This document shows, piece by piece, positions 33,014-41,963 of a stretch of DNA of 46,418 bases (its first letter is position 1; the number at the start of each line of letters is the position of its first letter). The notes beneath the pieces were generated by a model. That model was not told the DNA's origin and did not search any database. It saw nothing but the letters and a program-made list of their open reading frames with translations. A program made the position numbers and the translations under genes. Origin of the DNA: an uncultured Eubacterium sp. (lineage in GTDB: Bacteria; Bacillota; Clostridia; Oscillospirales; Acutalibacteraceae); the NCBI GenBank assembly GCA_910584985.1, contig CAJUDJ010000013.1, forward strand, positions 1-46,418, in the 5' to 3' direction.

Positions 33014-34990
33014 ATGGAAAATGTAAAACATAAAATAGAACAGCTTCGTGAAACGCTTCGTTATCACAGCAATCGATATTATAATGATGATGCTCCTGAA
33101 ATAGAGGATTATGAATATGATATGATGATGCGTGAGCTTCAGAGCCTTGAAGAGCAGTATCCTGAATATGACACGCCCGATTCGCCCACAAAAAAGGTTG
33201 GCGGAAAGGCAGATAATTCCTTTGAAAGCGTTGTGCACAGTGTAAGAATGGAATCCCTGCAGGACGCGTTTTCCAAAGAGGAGCTTTATGATTTTGAAAG
33301 CCGTGTTTTAAGCGCTGTAAGCAGCCCGAAATACTGTGTTGAGCCGAAAATAGACGGATTGTCCGTAAGCCTTGAATATGAAAACGGTGTTTTTGTAAGG
33401 GGTTCTACAAGAGGGGACGGCAATGTAGGCGAGGATGTAAGCGCCAACATCAAGGTAATACGCAATGTTCCGCTTAAACTGAATAAGCCCATTCCGTTTA
33501 TTGAGGTTCGCGGCGAAGTTTATATGCCGAAGAAAAGCTTTGAACGTGTTGTGGACAGACAGCTTCTGAATAATGAAAAGCCATTCAAGAATCCAAGAAA
33601 TGCTGCGGCAGGTTCGCTCAGGCAGAAGGACAGTGCCGTTGCGGCAACACGAGGGCTGGATATTTTTGTTTTTAATATTCAGCAGACAGACGGTGTTACG
33701 CTTCAATCTCACAAGGAAAGCCTTGATTTTTTGAAAGAGCTCGGTTTCAACACCGTTCCGGGCTACACACTTGTAAACAGTATGGAGGAAGCTATTGCTG
33801 AAATTGAAAGAATCGGCGAAAAGCGGGGAGAGCTTAAATTTGATATAGACGGTGCCGTTATAAAGGTGGACGATTTTGAAATGAGAACCGAGCTTGGCTC
33901 CACATCAAAATTTCCCAAGTGGGCAGTTGCCTTTAAATATCCTCCTGAGGAAAAGCAGACGGAGATTCTGGATATTGAAATCGCCGTTGGCAGAACGGGT
34001 GTTTTAACGCCCACAGCCGTGCTTGAACCGGTTCACCTTGCAGGCACAACCGTTTCAAGAGCAACGCTTCATAACAGCGATTTTATAAAAGAAAAGGGAA
34101 TTGCCATCGGCGATATTGTAACGGTCCGCAAGGCAGGCGATATTATACCCGAGGTGCTTTGCGTAAACGAGCATAAAAGTGATACAGTTTATGAATATCC
34201 TGAACACTGCCCCAGCTGCGGCAGCCCCGTTGTTCGGGAAAACGGTGAAGCAGCAATCCGATGCATTAATCCGGACTGCCCTGCGCAGTTGCTCAGAAAT
34301 CTGATTCATTTCTGCTCACGGGATGCAATGGATATTGAGGGCCTTGGATCTGCCATTCTGGAAACCTTTGTGCAGAACGGGCTGATTGAAAAAACAGAGG
34401 ATATTTATTTATTGACTTATGAAAAAATTGAAAATGCTGCCTTGGAGGGCTTTAAGGAGAAAAGCATTAACAATATTATAAATTCTATTGCGCATTCAAA
34501 GAAAAATGATCTCGGAAAACTGATTTTTGCGCTTGGCATCCGCCATATCGGTGCAAAAGCGGGAAGTTTGCTTGCAAATCACTTTAAAACGATGGACTCC
34601 GTTATGGAAGCCACTATTGAGGATATTCTACAGATAGACGGTTTCGGCGAAATTATGGCACAGAGTGTTTTTGATTTCTTCCAAAATGAAAAATCAAAGC
34701 AGTTGGTAAAAAGCCTTGAAGAAAGCGGTGTGAATATGAACAGCCTGCATGTTGTGAGTGACACACGCTTTGCCGGCAAAACCTTTGTCTTAACAGGCAC
34801 ACTGCCAACGCTCAAGCGTGCCGAGGCTTCAAAAATCATAGAATCCCTCGGCGGCAAAACTTCCTCTTCCGTTTCAAAAAAAACAAGTTATGTGCTTGCA
34901 GGGGAAGAGGCAGGAAGCAAGCTGGATAAGGCAAATGCACTTGGAATAGAAATAATAAATGAAGAAAAATTTATGGAAATGATAAAATGA
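33014..34990 (+). CDS. ligA: NAD-dependent DNA ligase
   Basis: Seals nicks in replication and repair using NAD. 658 residues from the ATG at 33014 (GGTGA five bases upstream; an in-frame TTG at 33002 is weaker). The adenylation lysine is Lys112 in EPKIDGLSVS, preceded by the YYNDDAPEIEDYEYD Ia domain. An OB fold with VGRTGVLTPTA follows, then a zinc finger with Cys399, Cys402, Cys417 and Cys422, helix-hairpin-helix repeats, and a C-terminal BRCT domain (from about 580, FAGKTFVLTGTLPTLKR). All domains are complete. First gene of a tight operon; the stop overlaps the next start by four bases. Confidence 0.97.
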   Translation: MENVKHKIEQLRETLRYHSNRYYNDDAPEIEDYEYDMMMRELQSLEEQYPEYDTPDSPTKKVGGKADNSFESVVHSVRMESLQDAFSKEELYDFESRVLSAVSSPKYCVEPKIDGLSVSLEYENGVFVRGSTRGDGNVGEDVSANIKVIRNVPLKLNKPIPFIEVRGEVYMPKKSFERVVDRQLLNNEKPFKNPRNAAAGSLRQKDSAVAATRGLDIFVFNIQQTDGVTLQSHKESLDFLKELGFNTVPGYTLVNSMEEAIAEIERIGEKRGELKFDIDGAVIKVDDFEMRTELGSTSKFPKWAVAFKYPPEEKQTEILDIEIAVGRTGVLTPTAVLEPVHLAGTTVSRATLHNSDFIKEKGIAIGDIVTVRKAGDIIPEVLCVNEHKSDTVYEYPEHCPSCGSPVVRENGEAAIRCINPDCPAQLLRNLIHFCSRDAMDIEGLGSAILETFVQNGLIEKTEDIYLLTYEKIENAALEGFKEKSINNIINSIAHSKKNDLGKLIFALGIRHIGAKAGSLLANHFKTMDSVMEATIEDILQIDGFGEIMAQSVFDFFQNEKSKQLVKSLEESGVNMNSLHVVSDTRFAGKTFVLTGTLPTLKRAEASKIIESLGGKTSSSVSKKTSYVLAGEEAGSKLDKANALGIEIINEEKFMEMIK

Positions 34991-35820
34991 GAGAATTCAG
35001 AAAAAAACAGAAAAAATTTTATAAAATAATGAAAACACTTATTATTTTCAGTGTTGTGTTTATTTTGGTTTATATCGGGGCGCAGCCGTATGTGGCGCAG
35101 GCAAGCAATATTGCTGCCATTGTGTGCAGCTATTTCTGCCAGTTTCTGATTGTTGCAAATTTATGCTTTGTTTTTGCTTATTACAATAAATATGCAAAAA
35201 GCGATAAGTTTCTTGAAACGGTGGAATATGAAATTTCCGATTATGGCTACTATTATTCGGCCAGAACGGAAACCGGCGAAGCGGATTTTATGCAGGCTAT
35301 GCAGAAGGATATTGCCAAAAGCGGTTTTACGGTTCTTTCCGATATAGAAATAGATGAATTTGATTTCGCTTTTTCTGCCTTTTCAAAAAAAGATTTTTTC
35401 TATGCGGCTCAGATTGAATCTCTTTCAAGAAGTGATATTCTGGCCTACATAGATGCCGTGATTCACGATATAACGGTTCAAAATCTGAAAAGAAAAGGAA
35501 ATGCTGTTCTCTGCTTTGTTACGGACAAGGCTGAGGAGGAGGCTATTGCCATTTCCAAAATGATAACGCCGCTCGGAAAAAAGGAACAGATAACAATAGC
35601 GCTTGCTATTGTTCAGCCGGGTGATAAAAGATGTTATTTCCTTGGAAATATGCAAACAAGATGCAGACTGCTGATTGCAAACTTTGTTTTAAAATGCGGC
35701 ATTCCGATTCCGGATACGCTCAAAGGCGAAAAGCGCCTGCCGTTTCAGGATGCGCTTGAACAGCATATGCAGGATTTTGATATTAAAAGTTTTAAAAACG
35801 GCACATTTTATGCCCATTAA
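34987..35820 (+). CDS. Unknown two-helix membrane protein
   Basis: 277 residues, not recognised. A basic N-terminus (REFRKKQKKFYK) is followed by two membrane helices (about 16-34 and 43-63) and then a soluble region of about 200 residues, predicted to be cytoplasmic from the basic N-terminus. That region mixes strands and helices (for example NAVLCFVTDKAEEEAIAISK and QITIALAIVQPG), with no catalytic motif visible. ATGA overlap with ligA; murD starts 12 bases after the stop, so it is in the same operon. Confidence 0.75.
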   Translation: MREFRKKQKKFYKIMKTLIIFSVVFILVYIGAQPYVAQASNIAAIVCSYFCQFLIVANLCFVFAYYNKYAKSDKFLETVEYEISDYGYYYSARTETGEADFMQAMQKDIAKSGFTVLSDIEIDEFDFAFSAFSKKDFFYAAQIESLSRSDILAYIDAVIHDITVQNLKRKGNAVLCFVTDKAEEEAIAISKMITPLGKKEQITIALAIVQPGDKRCYFLGNMQTRCRLLIANFVLKCGIPIPDTLKGEKRLPFQDALEQHMQDFDIKSFKNGTFYAH

Positions 35821-35832
35821 GGAGTGTATTGT

Positions 35833-37263
35833 ATGTATAAAAAGGTTGAAGAATATCTTGAAAGCCTAAAAGGAAAAAAGATTGCCTTTGTCGGAATGGG
35901 TGTTGCAAATGTTCCGTGTGCAAAATGGCTTGCTTCCCACGGAATGGAGGTTTATGCCTGCGATAAAAGAGATAAGCAGTATATCGGTGAAAAGATATGC
36001 ATGGAAATGGAACAGCTTGGTGTTCATTTTTCACTAGGCGAAGCCTATCTGGATATACTGCCCGAAATGAATGTTGTTTTTCGTTCTCACGGCATTCTGC
36101 CGTTTCAGAATAAATGGATCGGCGAATGCATTGAAAGAGGGCAGGCAGTTACAACGGAAATGGAGGTCTTTTTCCGTCTTTGCCCTGCAAAAATGATTGC
36201 CGTTACAGGTTCTAACGGAAAAACAACTACAACAACGCTGATTTCTAAAATGCTTGAAGCAGAGGGAAACAGAGTTTATCTTGGCGGAAATATCGGTAAA
36301 GCACTTATGCCCGAGCTTGAACATATCACGGAAAACGACATTGCCGTTGTTGAGCTTTCCTCGTTCCAGCTTTTAACAATGGGCAATATGGTGAAAAAAC
36401 CCGATATTGCCGTTGTAACCAATATTGAAAGCACGCATCTGGACCATCATATCAGTTTGGATGAATATGTGGATGCAAAACGAAACATTCTGATTTATCA
36501 AAGCAGCGGTGCAAAAACAGTGCTGAATGCAGACTGCGATTATTCAATCGGCGGCAGGGTTTATCATGACATGCGTTATGATGTGCGCGGGCAGCTTTAT
36601 CAGTTTTCGGTGAAGCATTCTGTTGAAAACGGTGCTTATATGAAGGAAAACGGTGATATTGTTTACCGTGAAAACGGCGCGGAAACATATGTAATGAATA
36701 AAAGCGATATCATTATACCCGGTCTGCATAATGTTGAAAATTACTGCACAGCCATAACGGCTGTCTGGGGCATGGTTCAGCCTGAAACGGTTATGAAAAC
36801 AGCGCAAACCTTCGGCGGTGTTGAACACAGAATTGAATTTGTGCGTGAATTCGGCGGGGTTAAATACTATAATGATTCCATTGCAACCTCACCGTCCAGA
36901 GTGATAAGCGGTCTGAAAGCCTTCGGCAAAAAAATTATTATGATATGCGGTGGCTCAGACAAAGGAAACGATATGAGCGGGATGGTGCCGTATGTTCTGA
37001 AATATGTAAAGCTGCTTGTGCTCAACGGTGCTACTGCCGATAAAATATATGATGCTGTTATAAATCATAAAGAGTATAGCAGCAGTGAAATTGAAATCAT
37101 AAAAACAGACACAATGGAAAATGCACTTTTTGCAGCAAAGGAAAAGGCAGAAAAGGGCGATATTGTTTCGCTTTGCCCGGCTTGCCCTGCATTTGATCAG
37201 TTTAAAACCTTTGAATACAGGGGCAGAAAATTTAAAGAATTGGTAAATGGATTTGATAAATGA
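35833..37263 (+). CDS. murD: UDP-N-acetylmuramoylalanine-D-glutamate ligase
   Basis: Adds D-glutamate to UDP-MurNAc-L-Ala in the cytosol. 476 residues from the ATG at 35833; AAGGAG lies eight bases upstream. N-terminal Rossmann-like domain (KKIAFVGMGVANVPCAKWL), ATP loop VTGSNGKTTTTT with Lys130, ELSSFQL, TNIESTHLDHH, and the C-terminal FGGVEHRIEFV.EFGGVKYYNDSIATSP, all MurD-specific. In most Firmicutes murD lies in the dcw cluster; here it is placed between ligA and peptidase genes. ATGA overlap with the next gene. Confidence 0.95.
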   Translation: MYKKVEEYLESLKGKKIAFVGMGVANVPCAKWLASHGMEVYACDKRDKQYIGEKICMEMEQLGVHFSLGEAYLDILPEMNVVFRSHGILPFQNKWIGECIERGQAVTTEMEVFFRLCPAKMIAVTGSNGKTTTTTLISKMLEAEGNRVYLGGNIGKALMPELEHITENDIAVVELSSFQLLTMGNMVKKPDIAVVTNIESTHLDHHISLDEYVDAKRNILIYQSSGAKTVLNADCDYSIGGRVYHDMRYDVRGQLYQFSVKHSVENGAYMKENGDIVYRENGAETYVMNKSDIIIPGLHNVENYCTAITAVWGMVQPETVMKTAQTFGGVEHRIEFVREFGGVKYYNDSIATSPSRVISGLKAFGKKIIMICGGSDKGNDMSGMVPYVLKYVKLLVLNGATADKIYDAVINHKEYSSSEIEIIKTDTMENALFAAKEKAEKGDIVSLCPACPAFDQFKTFEYRGRKFKELVNGFDK

Positions 37264-38279
37264 TGGATACGAAACAGCTTATAAAAAAACTTACAGCTCC
37301 GGCCGCAGTCGGCGGTGATGAAGATAAAATACTTTCTGTGCTTAAGGAATTGCTTTCATCCTACGGCAAGGTTGAAACCGATGCGGTAAACAATGTCATA
37401 TGCACCTTCGGCGAAGGTTACCATATTCTTCTGGATGCACATATTGATGAAATCGGATTAACCGTTACTTCTGTTACGGAGGATGGATTCCTTAAATTTG
37501 CCTCCTGCGGCGGCGTGGACAAAAGAATGCTTCTTGGAGCAGAGGTTACCGTTTTTGGAAAAAAACGGCTGAACGGCGTGATTTCAACACTTCCGCCGCA
37601 CCTTCAGAAAGCATCGGATGAAAAAAAAGTTCCCGAGATTTCCGAGCTTTCCATTGATGTGGGCTTGGATACGGAAACTGCACAGGTGCTGATTCCATTG
37701 GGAAGCAAAGTAACCTTTAAAAGGCAGTTTACGGAGCTTTTGAATCATCAGATTTCTTCAAACTGTCTGGATGACCGTGCAGGCGCAGCCGCTTTGCTTA
37801 TAGCGCTTGATGAATTAAAGAAGCTGCCGCTGAAAATTACGGTTTTGCTTTCTGCGCAGGAGGAACTTGGAACGAGGGGTGCAAAAACAGGCCCGTACGG
37901 CAGAAATGCGGATGAAGCGATTTCCGTTGATGTTTCGTTCGGCTATACACCCGGGTGCAGCAAAGAAGAATGCGGCAAAATCGGAAACGGCGCAATGATC
38001 GGCATTTCGCCTGTGCTGGATAAGAAAATATCCGAAGCACTGATTTCGGTTGCACAGGAGAATCAAATTCCGTATCAGACAGAGGTTATGAATGGAAGAA
38101 CAGGTACAAATGCAGATGTGATTTCTTTGTCCGAAAACGGCATAAAATGCGGTCTTATCTCTATTCCGCTTAAATATATGCACAGCCCTGTTGAGGTTGT
38201 TGATATCCGTGATGTTGAAAGTGTTGCAGAATTGATTGTTTCCTATGCAAAAGGAAAGGCAGGTGCACAGCATGCTTAA
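37260..38279 (+). CDS. M42-family metallopeptidase (first copy)
   Basis: 339 residues, cytosolic, binuclear metal aminopeptidase family (PepA/FrvX type). Metal and catalytic residues are in place: LDAHIDEIG, NCLDDRAG, SAQEELGTRGAK (base and ligand glutamates), ISVDVSF and the last histidine in KYMHSPVE. Its opening PAAVGGDEDKI is a variant of the usual PG.SG.E. It overlaps murD by four bases and the second M42 gene by eight. Substrate unknown: probably short peptides, but some relatives have other activities. Confidence 0.88.
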   Translation: MMDTKQLIKKLTAPAAVGGDEDKILSVLKELLSSYGKVETDAVNNVICTFGEGYHILLDAHIDEIGLTVTSVTEDGFLKFASCGGVDKRMLLGAEVTVFGKKRLNGVISTLPPHLQKASDEKKVPEISELSIDVGLDTETAQVLIPLGSKVTFKRQFTELLNHQISSNCLDDRAGAAALLIALDELKKLPLKITVLLSAQEELGTRGAKTGPYGRNADEAISVDVSFGYTPGCSKEECGKIGNGAMIGISPVLDKKISEALISVAQENQIPYQTEVMNGRTGTNADVISLSENGIKCGLISIPLKYMHSPVEVVDIRDVESVAELIVSYAKGKAGAQHA

Positions 38280-39273
38280 AAAATTATGCCTTTTAAACGG
38301 CACATCGGGCGATGAGGATTGCGTTCGTGATTTTATAATCCGTGAAATTCAGGATTACTGCGAATGGCATGTGGATGCACTCGGTTCTGTGATTGCATAT
38401 AAGAAAGGCAGAAAGACGCCGTTAAAAAAAGTTATGCTTTCTGCCCATATGGATGAAGTGGGCTTTATCATTACCCATATAACAGAGGACGGTTATCTGA
38501 AATTTGCTCCTGTCGGCGGTATTGATCCCAGAGCTGTGATTGACCGGGTTATTAAAATCAGAGAAATCAAGGGTGTTATCGGTGCAAAAGCGGTTCATCT
38601 TTTATCAGATGATGAAAAGAAAACGGCTCCTGATTTTTCAAAGCTGTATATAGATATCGGCGCTGAAAGCAGGGAGGATGCCGAAAAATATGTATTACCC
38701 GGTGATTTTGCTTATTTTGATTCTGACTATGCAGAATTCGGAAACGGCTTTATAAAATCCAAAGCACTGGACGACAGAATCGGCTGTATGCTTATGATGG
38801 AGCTGATTCAATCCGATCTGGAGTATGACACTTATTTCTGTTTTAATGTGCAGGAAGAAGTTGGGCTGAGAGGCGCTGTGTGCACTTCTTTTCAGGTGCA
38901 GAGCGATATTTCCATTGTGCTTGAAGCCACAACGGCTGCTGATTTATGCGGTGTTTCCGGCGGAGAACGCTGCTGCGTTCTCGGAAACGGTCCTGTTGTT
39001 TCCTTTATGGATGGCAGAACGGTTTATGATAAACAGCTTTATCAGCTTGCTTTTGAAACGGCTGAGAAAAACGGCATTGCCATTCAGACAAAAACTGCTG
39101 TTGCAGGCGGCAATGATGCCGGTGCTATTCAGACAAGCGGAAAAGGAAGCCGTGTGATGGCTGTTTCGCTTCCGTGCCGGTATATTCATTCGGGTGCAAG
39201 TGTTGTAAAGAAAAGAGATATTGAAGAAACAAGAAAATTATTAAATGCTTTTTTAGCGGAGTTATATGATTGA
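38272..39273 (+). CDS. M42-family metallopeptidase (second copy)
   Basis: 333 residues from the ATG at 38272; AGGTG precedes it, and an in-frame extension to 38236 lies inside the first copy. All metal-site motifs are present: LSAHMDEVG, KALDDRIG, NVQEEVGLRGA, IVLEATTA (Glu in place of Asp) and RYIHSGAS. It is clearly divergent from the neighbour, so this is an old duplication; the two could form mixed assemblies, as M42 enzymes make large tetrahedral dodecamers (family knowledge). Eight-base overlap with the next gene. Confidence 0.88.
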   Translation: MLKKLCLLNGTSGDEDCVRDFIIREIQDYCEWHVDALGSVIAYKKGRKTPLKKVMLSAHMDEVGFIITHITEDGYLKFAPVGGIDPRAVIDRVIKIREIKGVIGAKAVHLLSDDEKKTAPDFSKLYIDIGAESREDAEKYVLPGDFAYFDSDYAEFGNGFIKSKALDDRIGCMLMMELIQSDLEYDTYFCFNVQEEVGLRGAVCTSFQVQSDISIVLEATTAADLCGVSGGERCCVLGNGPVVSFMDGRTVYDKQLYQLAFETAEKNGIAIQTKTAVAGGNDAGAIQTSGKGSRVMAVSLPCRYIHSGASVVKKRDIEETRKLLNAFLAELYD

Positions 39274-39988
39274 ATTAATTGAAAACAGCAGGCAGTTCGG
39301 CGGATTTACGCACGCAGATATTTATTCTGTGCGTATTTTTTCACTTTTGATGGCTTACGGCTGCGGCTATCCGTTTGCCCGTTTTTACCGTCAGATAAAT
39401 GAAAACGGTGAAATAACAGCTGTGCTGTCTGTTCTGGATAAAGATATAACCGTGTCCTTTTGCAGCGGTGCAGACAGGGACGAGCTTTCTGAATTTATAT
39501 CCGTAATCGGTTTTTCATCGGTTCTTTGCGATGAATTGCTTGATATAGATGCAGGATACGAAAGCGGAACGGTTATGAAAACGGATAAAACCGTTGAGCT
39601 TGTTCTGCCCTACATAGAAATAGATGAATATCCGCCGCTTTTCGATTTATATAATTTTATTGATTACGGCGAAAATCATTTTGAAGCGTGGTATGTGGAT
39701 ATCAACCATCGGATTCGGCACGGATGTGCCAAAGCGGTTACACTGAATGTGGATGATGAAATCATTTCCTCGGCAATTTTTTCTTCGATTTATGAAAATT
39801 GTGCGATACTGACAGGTGTGCAGACGAAGCCGGAATTCAGAAAAATGGGCTACGGCTCGGCACTTGTTTCCGATATGTGCTGCAATTTCGGCGGTACAGT
39901 TTATTTGATGCGTGAATCGGGCAGAAATGAAAGCTTTTATAAAAAGCTTGGCTTTGAAAATACAGGAAGATGGAGAATGTATAAATGA
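39266..39988 (+). CDS. GNAT-fold acetyltransferase-like protein
   Basis: 240 residues. The C-terminal half is GNAT-like: ILTGVQTKPEFRKMGYGSALVSDM (acetyl-CoA loop) and RNESFYKKLGFENTGRWRMY. The N-terminal half (about 1-125) is not recognised but may be a second, degenerate GNAT lobe. Start inside the second M42 gene, ATGA overlap with the next gene. Target unknown. Confidence 0.75.
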   Translation: MIELIENSRQFGGFTHADIYSVRIFSLLMAYGCGYPFARFYRQINENGEITAVLSVLDKDITVSFCSGADRDELSEFISVIGFSSVLCDELLDIDAGYESGTVMKTDKTVELVLPYIEIDEYPPLFDLYNFIDYGENHFEAWYVDINHRIRHGCAKAVTLNVDDEIISSAIFSSIYENCAILTGVQTKPEFRKMGYGSALVSDMCCNFGGTVYLMRESGRNESFYKKLGFENTGRWRMYK

Positions 39989-41247
39989 TTCCTTTTTTTA
40001 AAATAGATGAAAAGATTTCAAAGGCTTCTGATGAAGCAATGCTGAAATGCAGAGCACAGTTTGAAGCGATAGATAAAATTGCAGAGTATAATCAGTTTAA
40101 AGTGCAGTCTGCTTTTATTGATTACGGCATATCCGAAAGTCATTTTATTTCCAGCACCGGCTACGGTTATGATGACAGGGGCAGAGACACACTTGATAAG
40201 GTGTGGGCAAAAATCTTCGGTGCAGAGGATGCACTTGTGCGCCACAATTTTACCTGCGGCACACACACGCTTTCCACCGCTTTGTTCGGTGTGCTTCGCC
40301 CGGGGGATAAAATGCTTTCGGTTACAGGCACGCCTTACGATACGATTCATAATGTTATCGGAATTTCAGGCAGCGGAATGGGTTCGTTAAAGGATTTTGG
40401 CATCCTTTATAACGAAGTTCCGCTGAAAAATGAAAGGCTTGATTATGCGGCAATAGAAGCAGCAGTTGACAGCAGCGTTACCATGGTATATATACAGCGC
40501 AGCCGTGGATATGAGCTTCGCCCCAGCCTTTTGATTGAAGAAATTGAAAAAGTTGTTCAAATTGCAAAAAAGAAAAATCCGGATGTTATTGTTATGGTGG
40601 ATAACTGCTACGGCGAATTTGTTCAGACAAAAGAGCCAACGGATGTGGGTGCTGATTTAACGGCAGGCTCGCTGATTAAAAATGCAGGCGGCGGAATTGC
40701 AACAACCGGCGGATATATTGCCGGCAGGAAAGATCTTGTTGAAAAATGTGCGTACCGCCTGACTACACCGGGGCTCGGCCGTGAGGTGGGCGCAACGCTC
40801 GGATTGAACAGGGAGCTTTATATGGGGCTGTTTTATGCACCGCATACGGTTGGAGAAGCACTTAAAAGCGCTGTCTATATTTCAGCTTTGTTTTCCGCTT
40901 TCGGATATGATACAACGCCTGCCTATGATGCAAAGCGGGGGGATATTGTTCAGTCGCTGGGGCTGGAAAATCCCGAAAGCCTTGTTGCGTTCTGCCAGGG
41001 AATACAGAGCGGCAGCCCGATAGACAGCTATCTTTCTCCCGAACCGTGGGATATGCCCGGTTATGACAGTAAAGTGGTTATGGCGGCAGGTGCGTTTACG
41101 CTTGGCTCTTCAATAGAGCTTTCGGCAGATGCACCTATCAGAGAACCGTATTACGCGTGGATTCAGGGCGGTCTGAATTTTCACAGTGCAAAAATATGCG
41201 CCATGCTTGCGGCACAGAAAATGCTGGAAAGAGGGTTGTTAAAATAA
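39985..41247 (+). CDS. PLP-dependent aluminium-resistance/methionine gamma-lyase family protein
   Basis: 420 residues of the family annotated as methionine gamma-lyase or aluminium-resistance protein in Firmicutes. Characteristic: SFHISSTGYGYDD-like opening (here SHFISSTGYGYDDRGRD), FTCGTHTLSTALFGVLRPGD, VMVDNCYGEFVQ (cofactor aspartate), and the likely PLP lysine Lys232 in GSLIKNAGGGIATTGGYIAG. The real reaction is uncertain, as the name comes from fold similarity. Overlaps: four bases with the GNAT gene, one base with the next gene. Confidence 0.9.
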   Translation: MIPFFKIDEKISKASDEAMLKCRAQFEAIDKIAEYNQFKVQSAFIDYGISESHFISSTGYGYDDRGRDTLDKVWAKIFGAEDALVRHNFTCGTHTLSTALFGVLRPGDKMLSVTGTPYDTIHNVIGISGSGMGSLKDFGILYNEVPLKNERLDYAAIEAAVDSSVTMVYIQRSRGYELRPSLLIEEIEKVVQIAKKKNPDVIVMVDNCYGEFVQTKEPTDVGADLTAGSLIKNAGGGIATTGGYIAGRKDLVEKCAYRLTTPGLGREVGATLGLNRELYMGLFYAPHTVGEALKSAVYISALFSAFGYDTTPAYDAKRGDIVQSLGLENPESLVAFCQGIQSGSPIDSYLSPEPWDMPGYDSKVVMAAGAFTLGSSIELSADAPIREPYYAWIQGGLNFHSAKICAMLAAQKMLERGLLK

Positions 41248-41963
41248 TGTATAATTTCAAAGGAATAAAGCCTGAAATTATTGAGCTTCTGTCGCTGAAC
41301 AGATTCAATGATTCCAAAGCCTTTTATGAGGAACACAAAGAAGAACTGAAGCAGGGTGCAACGGTTCCTATGCGGCAGATTGTGCTTGATTTGTCCGATA
41401 TAATGAGCAGTCTTGATCCGCTGGCGGATCTGAACCCTGTTTATTCCGTTTCAAGAATACGGCGAGACACACGCCGCTCAAAAAGCAAACTGATGTATCG
41501 GGAAAACCTGTGGCTTATGCTCAGAAGAAATAAAGCAGCCTATCCCTTTGCACCGTTTTACTGGTTTGAATTTCTGCCTGAGGGCTACTGCTTCGGACTT
41601 GGAATCTGGATGCATAAGCCGTCTCAGTTTGATGCGGTGCGAAACAAAATCCTTGAAGAATCAGAACGGTGGCTTAAAGCGGTTCAGGCAACCGAAAAGG
41701 CAGGACTGATTTACAATGCCAGAGATTATTATAAAAAAGATAAGGTGCCGGATGCGCCTGAAAATTTAAAGCAGTATCTTAATGCAAAAAATATGGAGTT
41801 TTCAAAATGGAATTCCGATATGAAAAATATTGCATCAGAAAAGCTGATTGATGAATTAAGGCAAATGATGGAAATTTCATCGCCTATGTATGAATTTTTA
41901 ATAGAAGCTTATGATAAAGCGGTAAGTGAGGGACTGATCAATGCAGATGATTACAGAAGATAG
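41247..41963 (+). CDS. DUF2461-family protein
   Basis: 238 residues from the ATG at 41247, which overlaps the previous stop (TAATG); the frame runs back to 41157 but that part lies inside the PLP gene. Similar to DUF2461 proteins: FLSLNRFNDSKAFYEEHK-like opening, SVSRIRRDTRRSKSKLMYRENLW and PFYWFEFLPEGYCFGLGIWM, then a helical end. Function unknown. It overlaps the phosphohexomutase start by 23 bases. Confidence 0.85.
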   Translation: MYNFKGIKPEIIELLSLNRFNDSKAFYEEHKEELKQGATVPMRQIVLDLSDIMSSLDPLADLNPVYSVSRIRRDTRRSKSKLMYRENLWLMLRRNKAAYPFAPFYWFEFLPEGYCFGLGIWMHKPSQFDAVRNKILEESERWLKAVQATEKAGLIYNARDYYKKDKVPDAPENLKQYLNAKNMEFSKWNSDMKNIASEKLIDELRQMMEISSPMYEFLIEAYDKAVSEGLINADDYRR

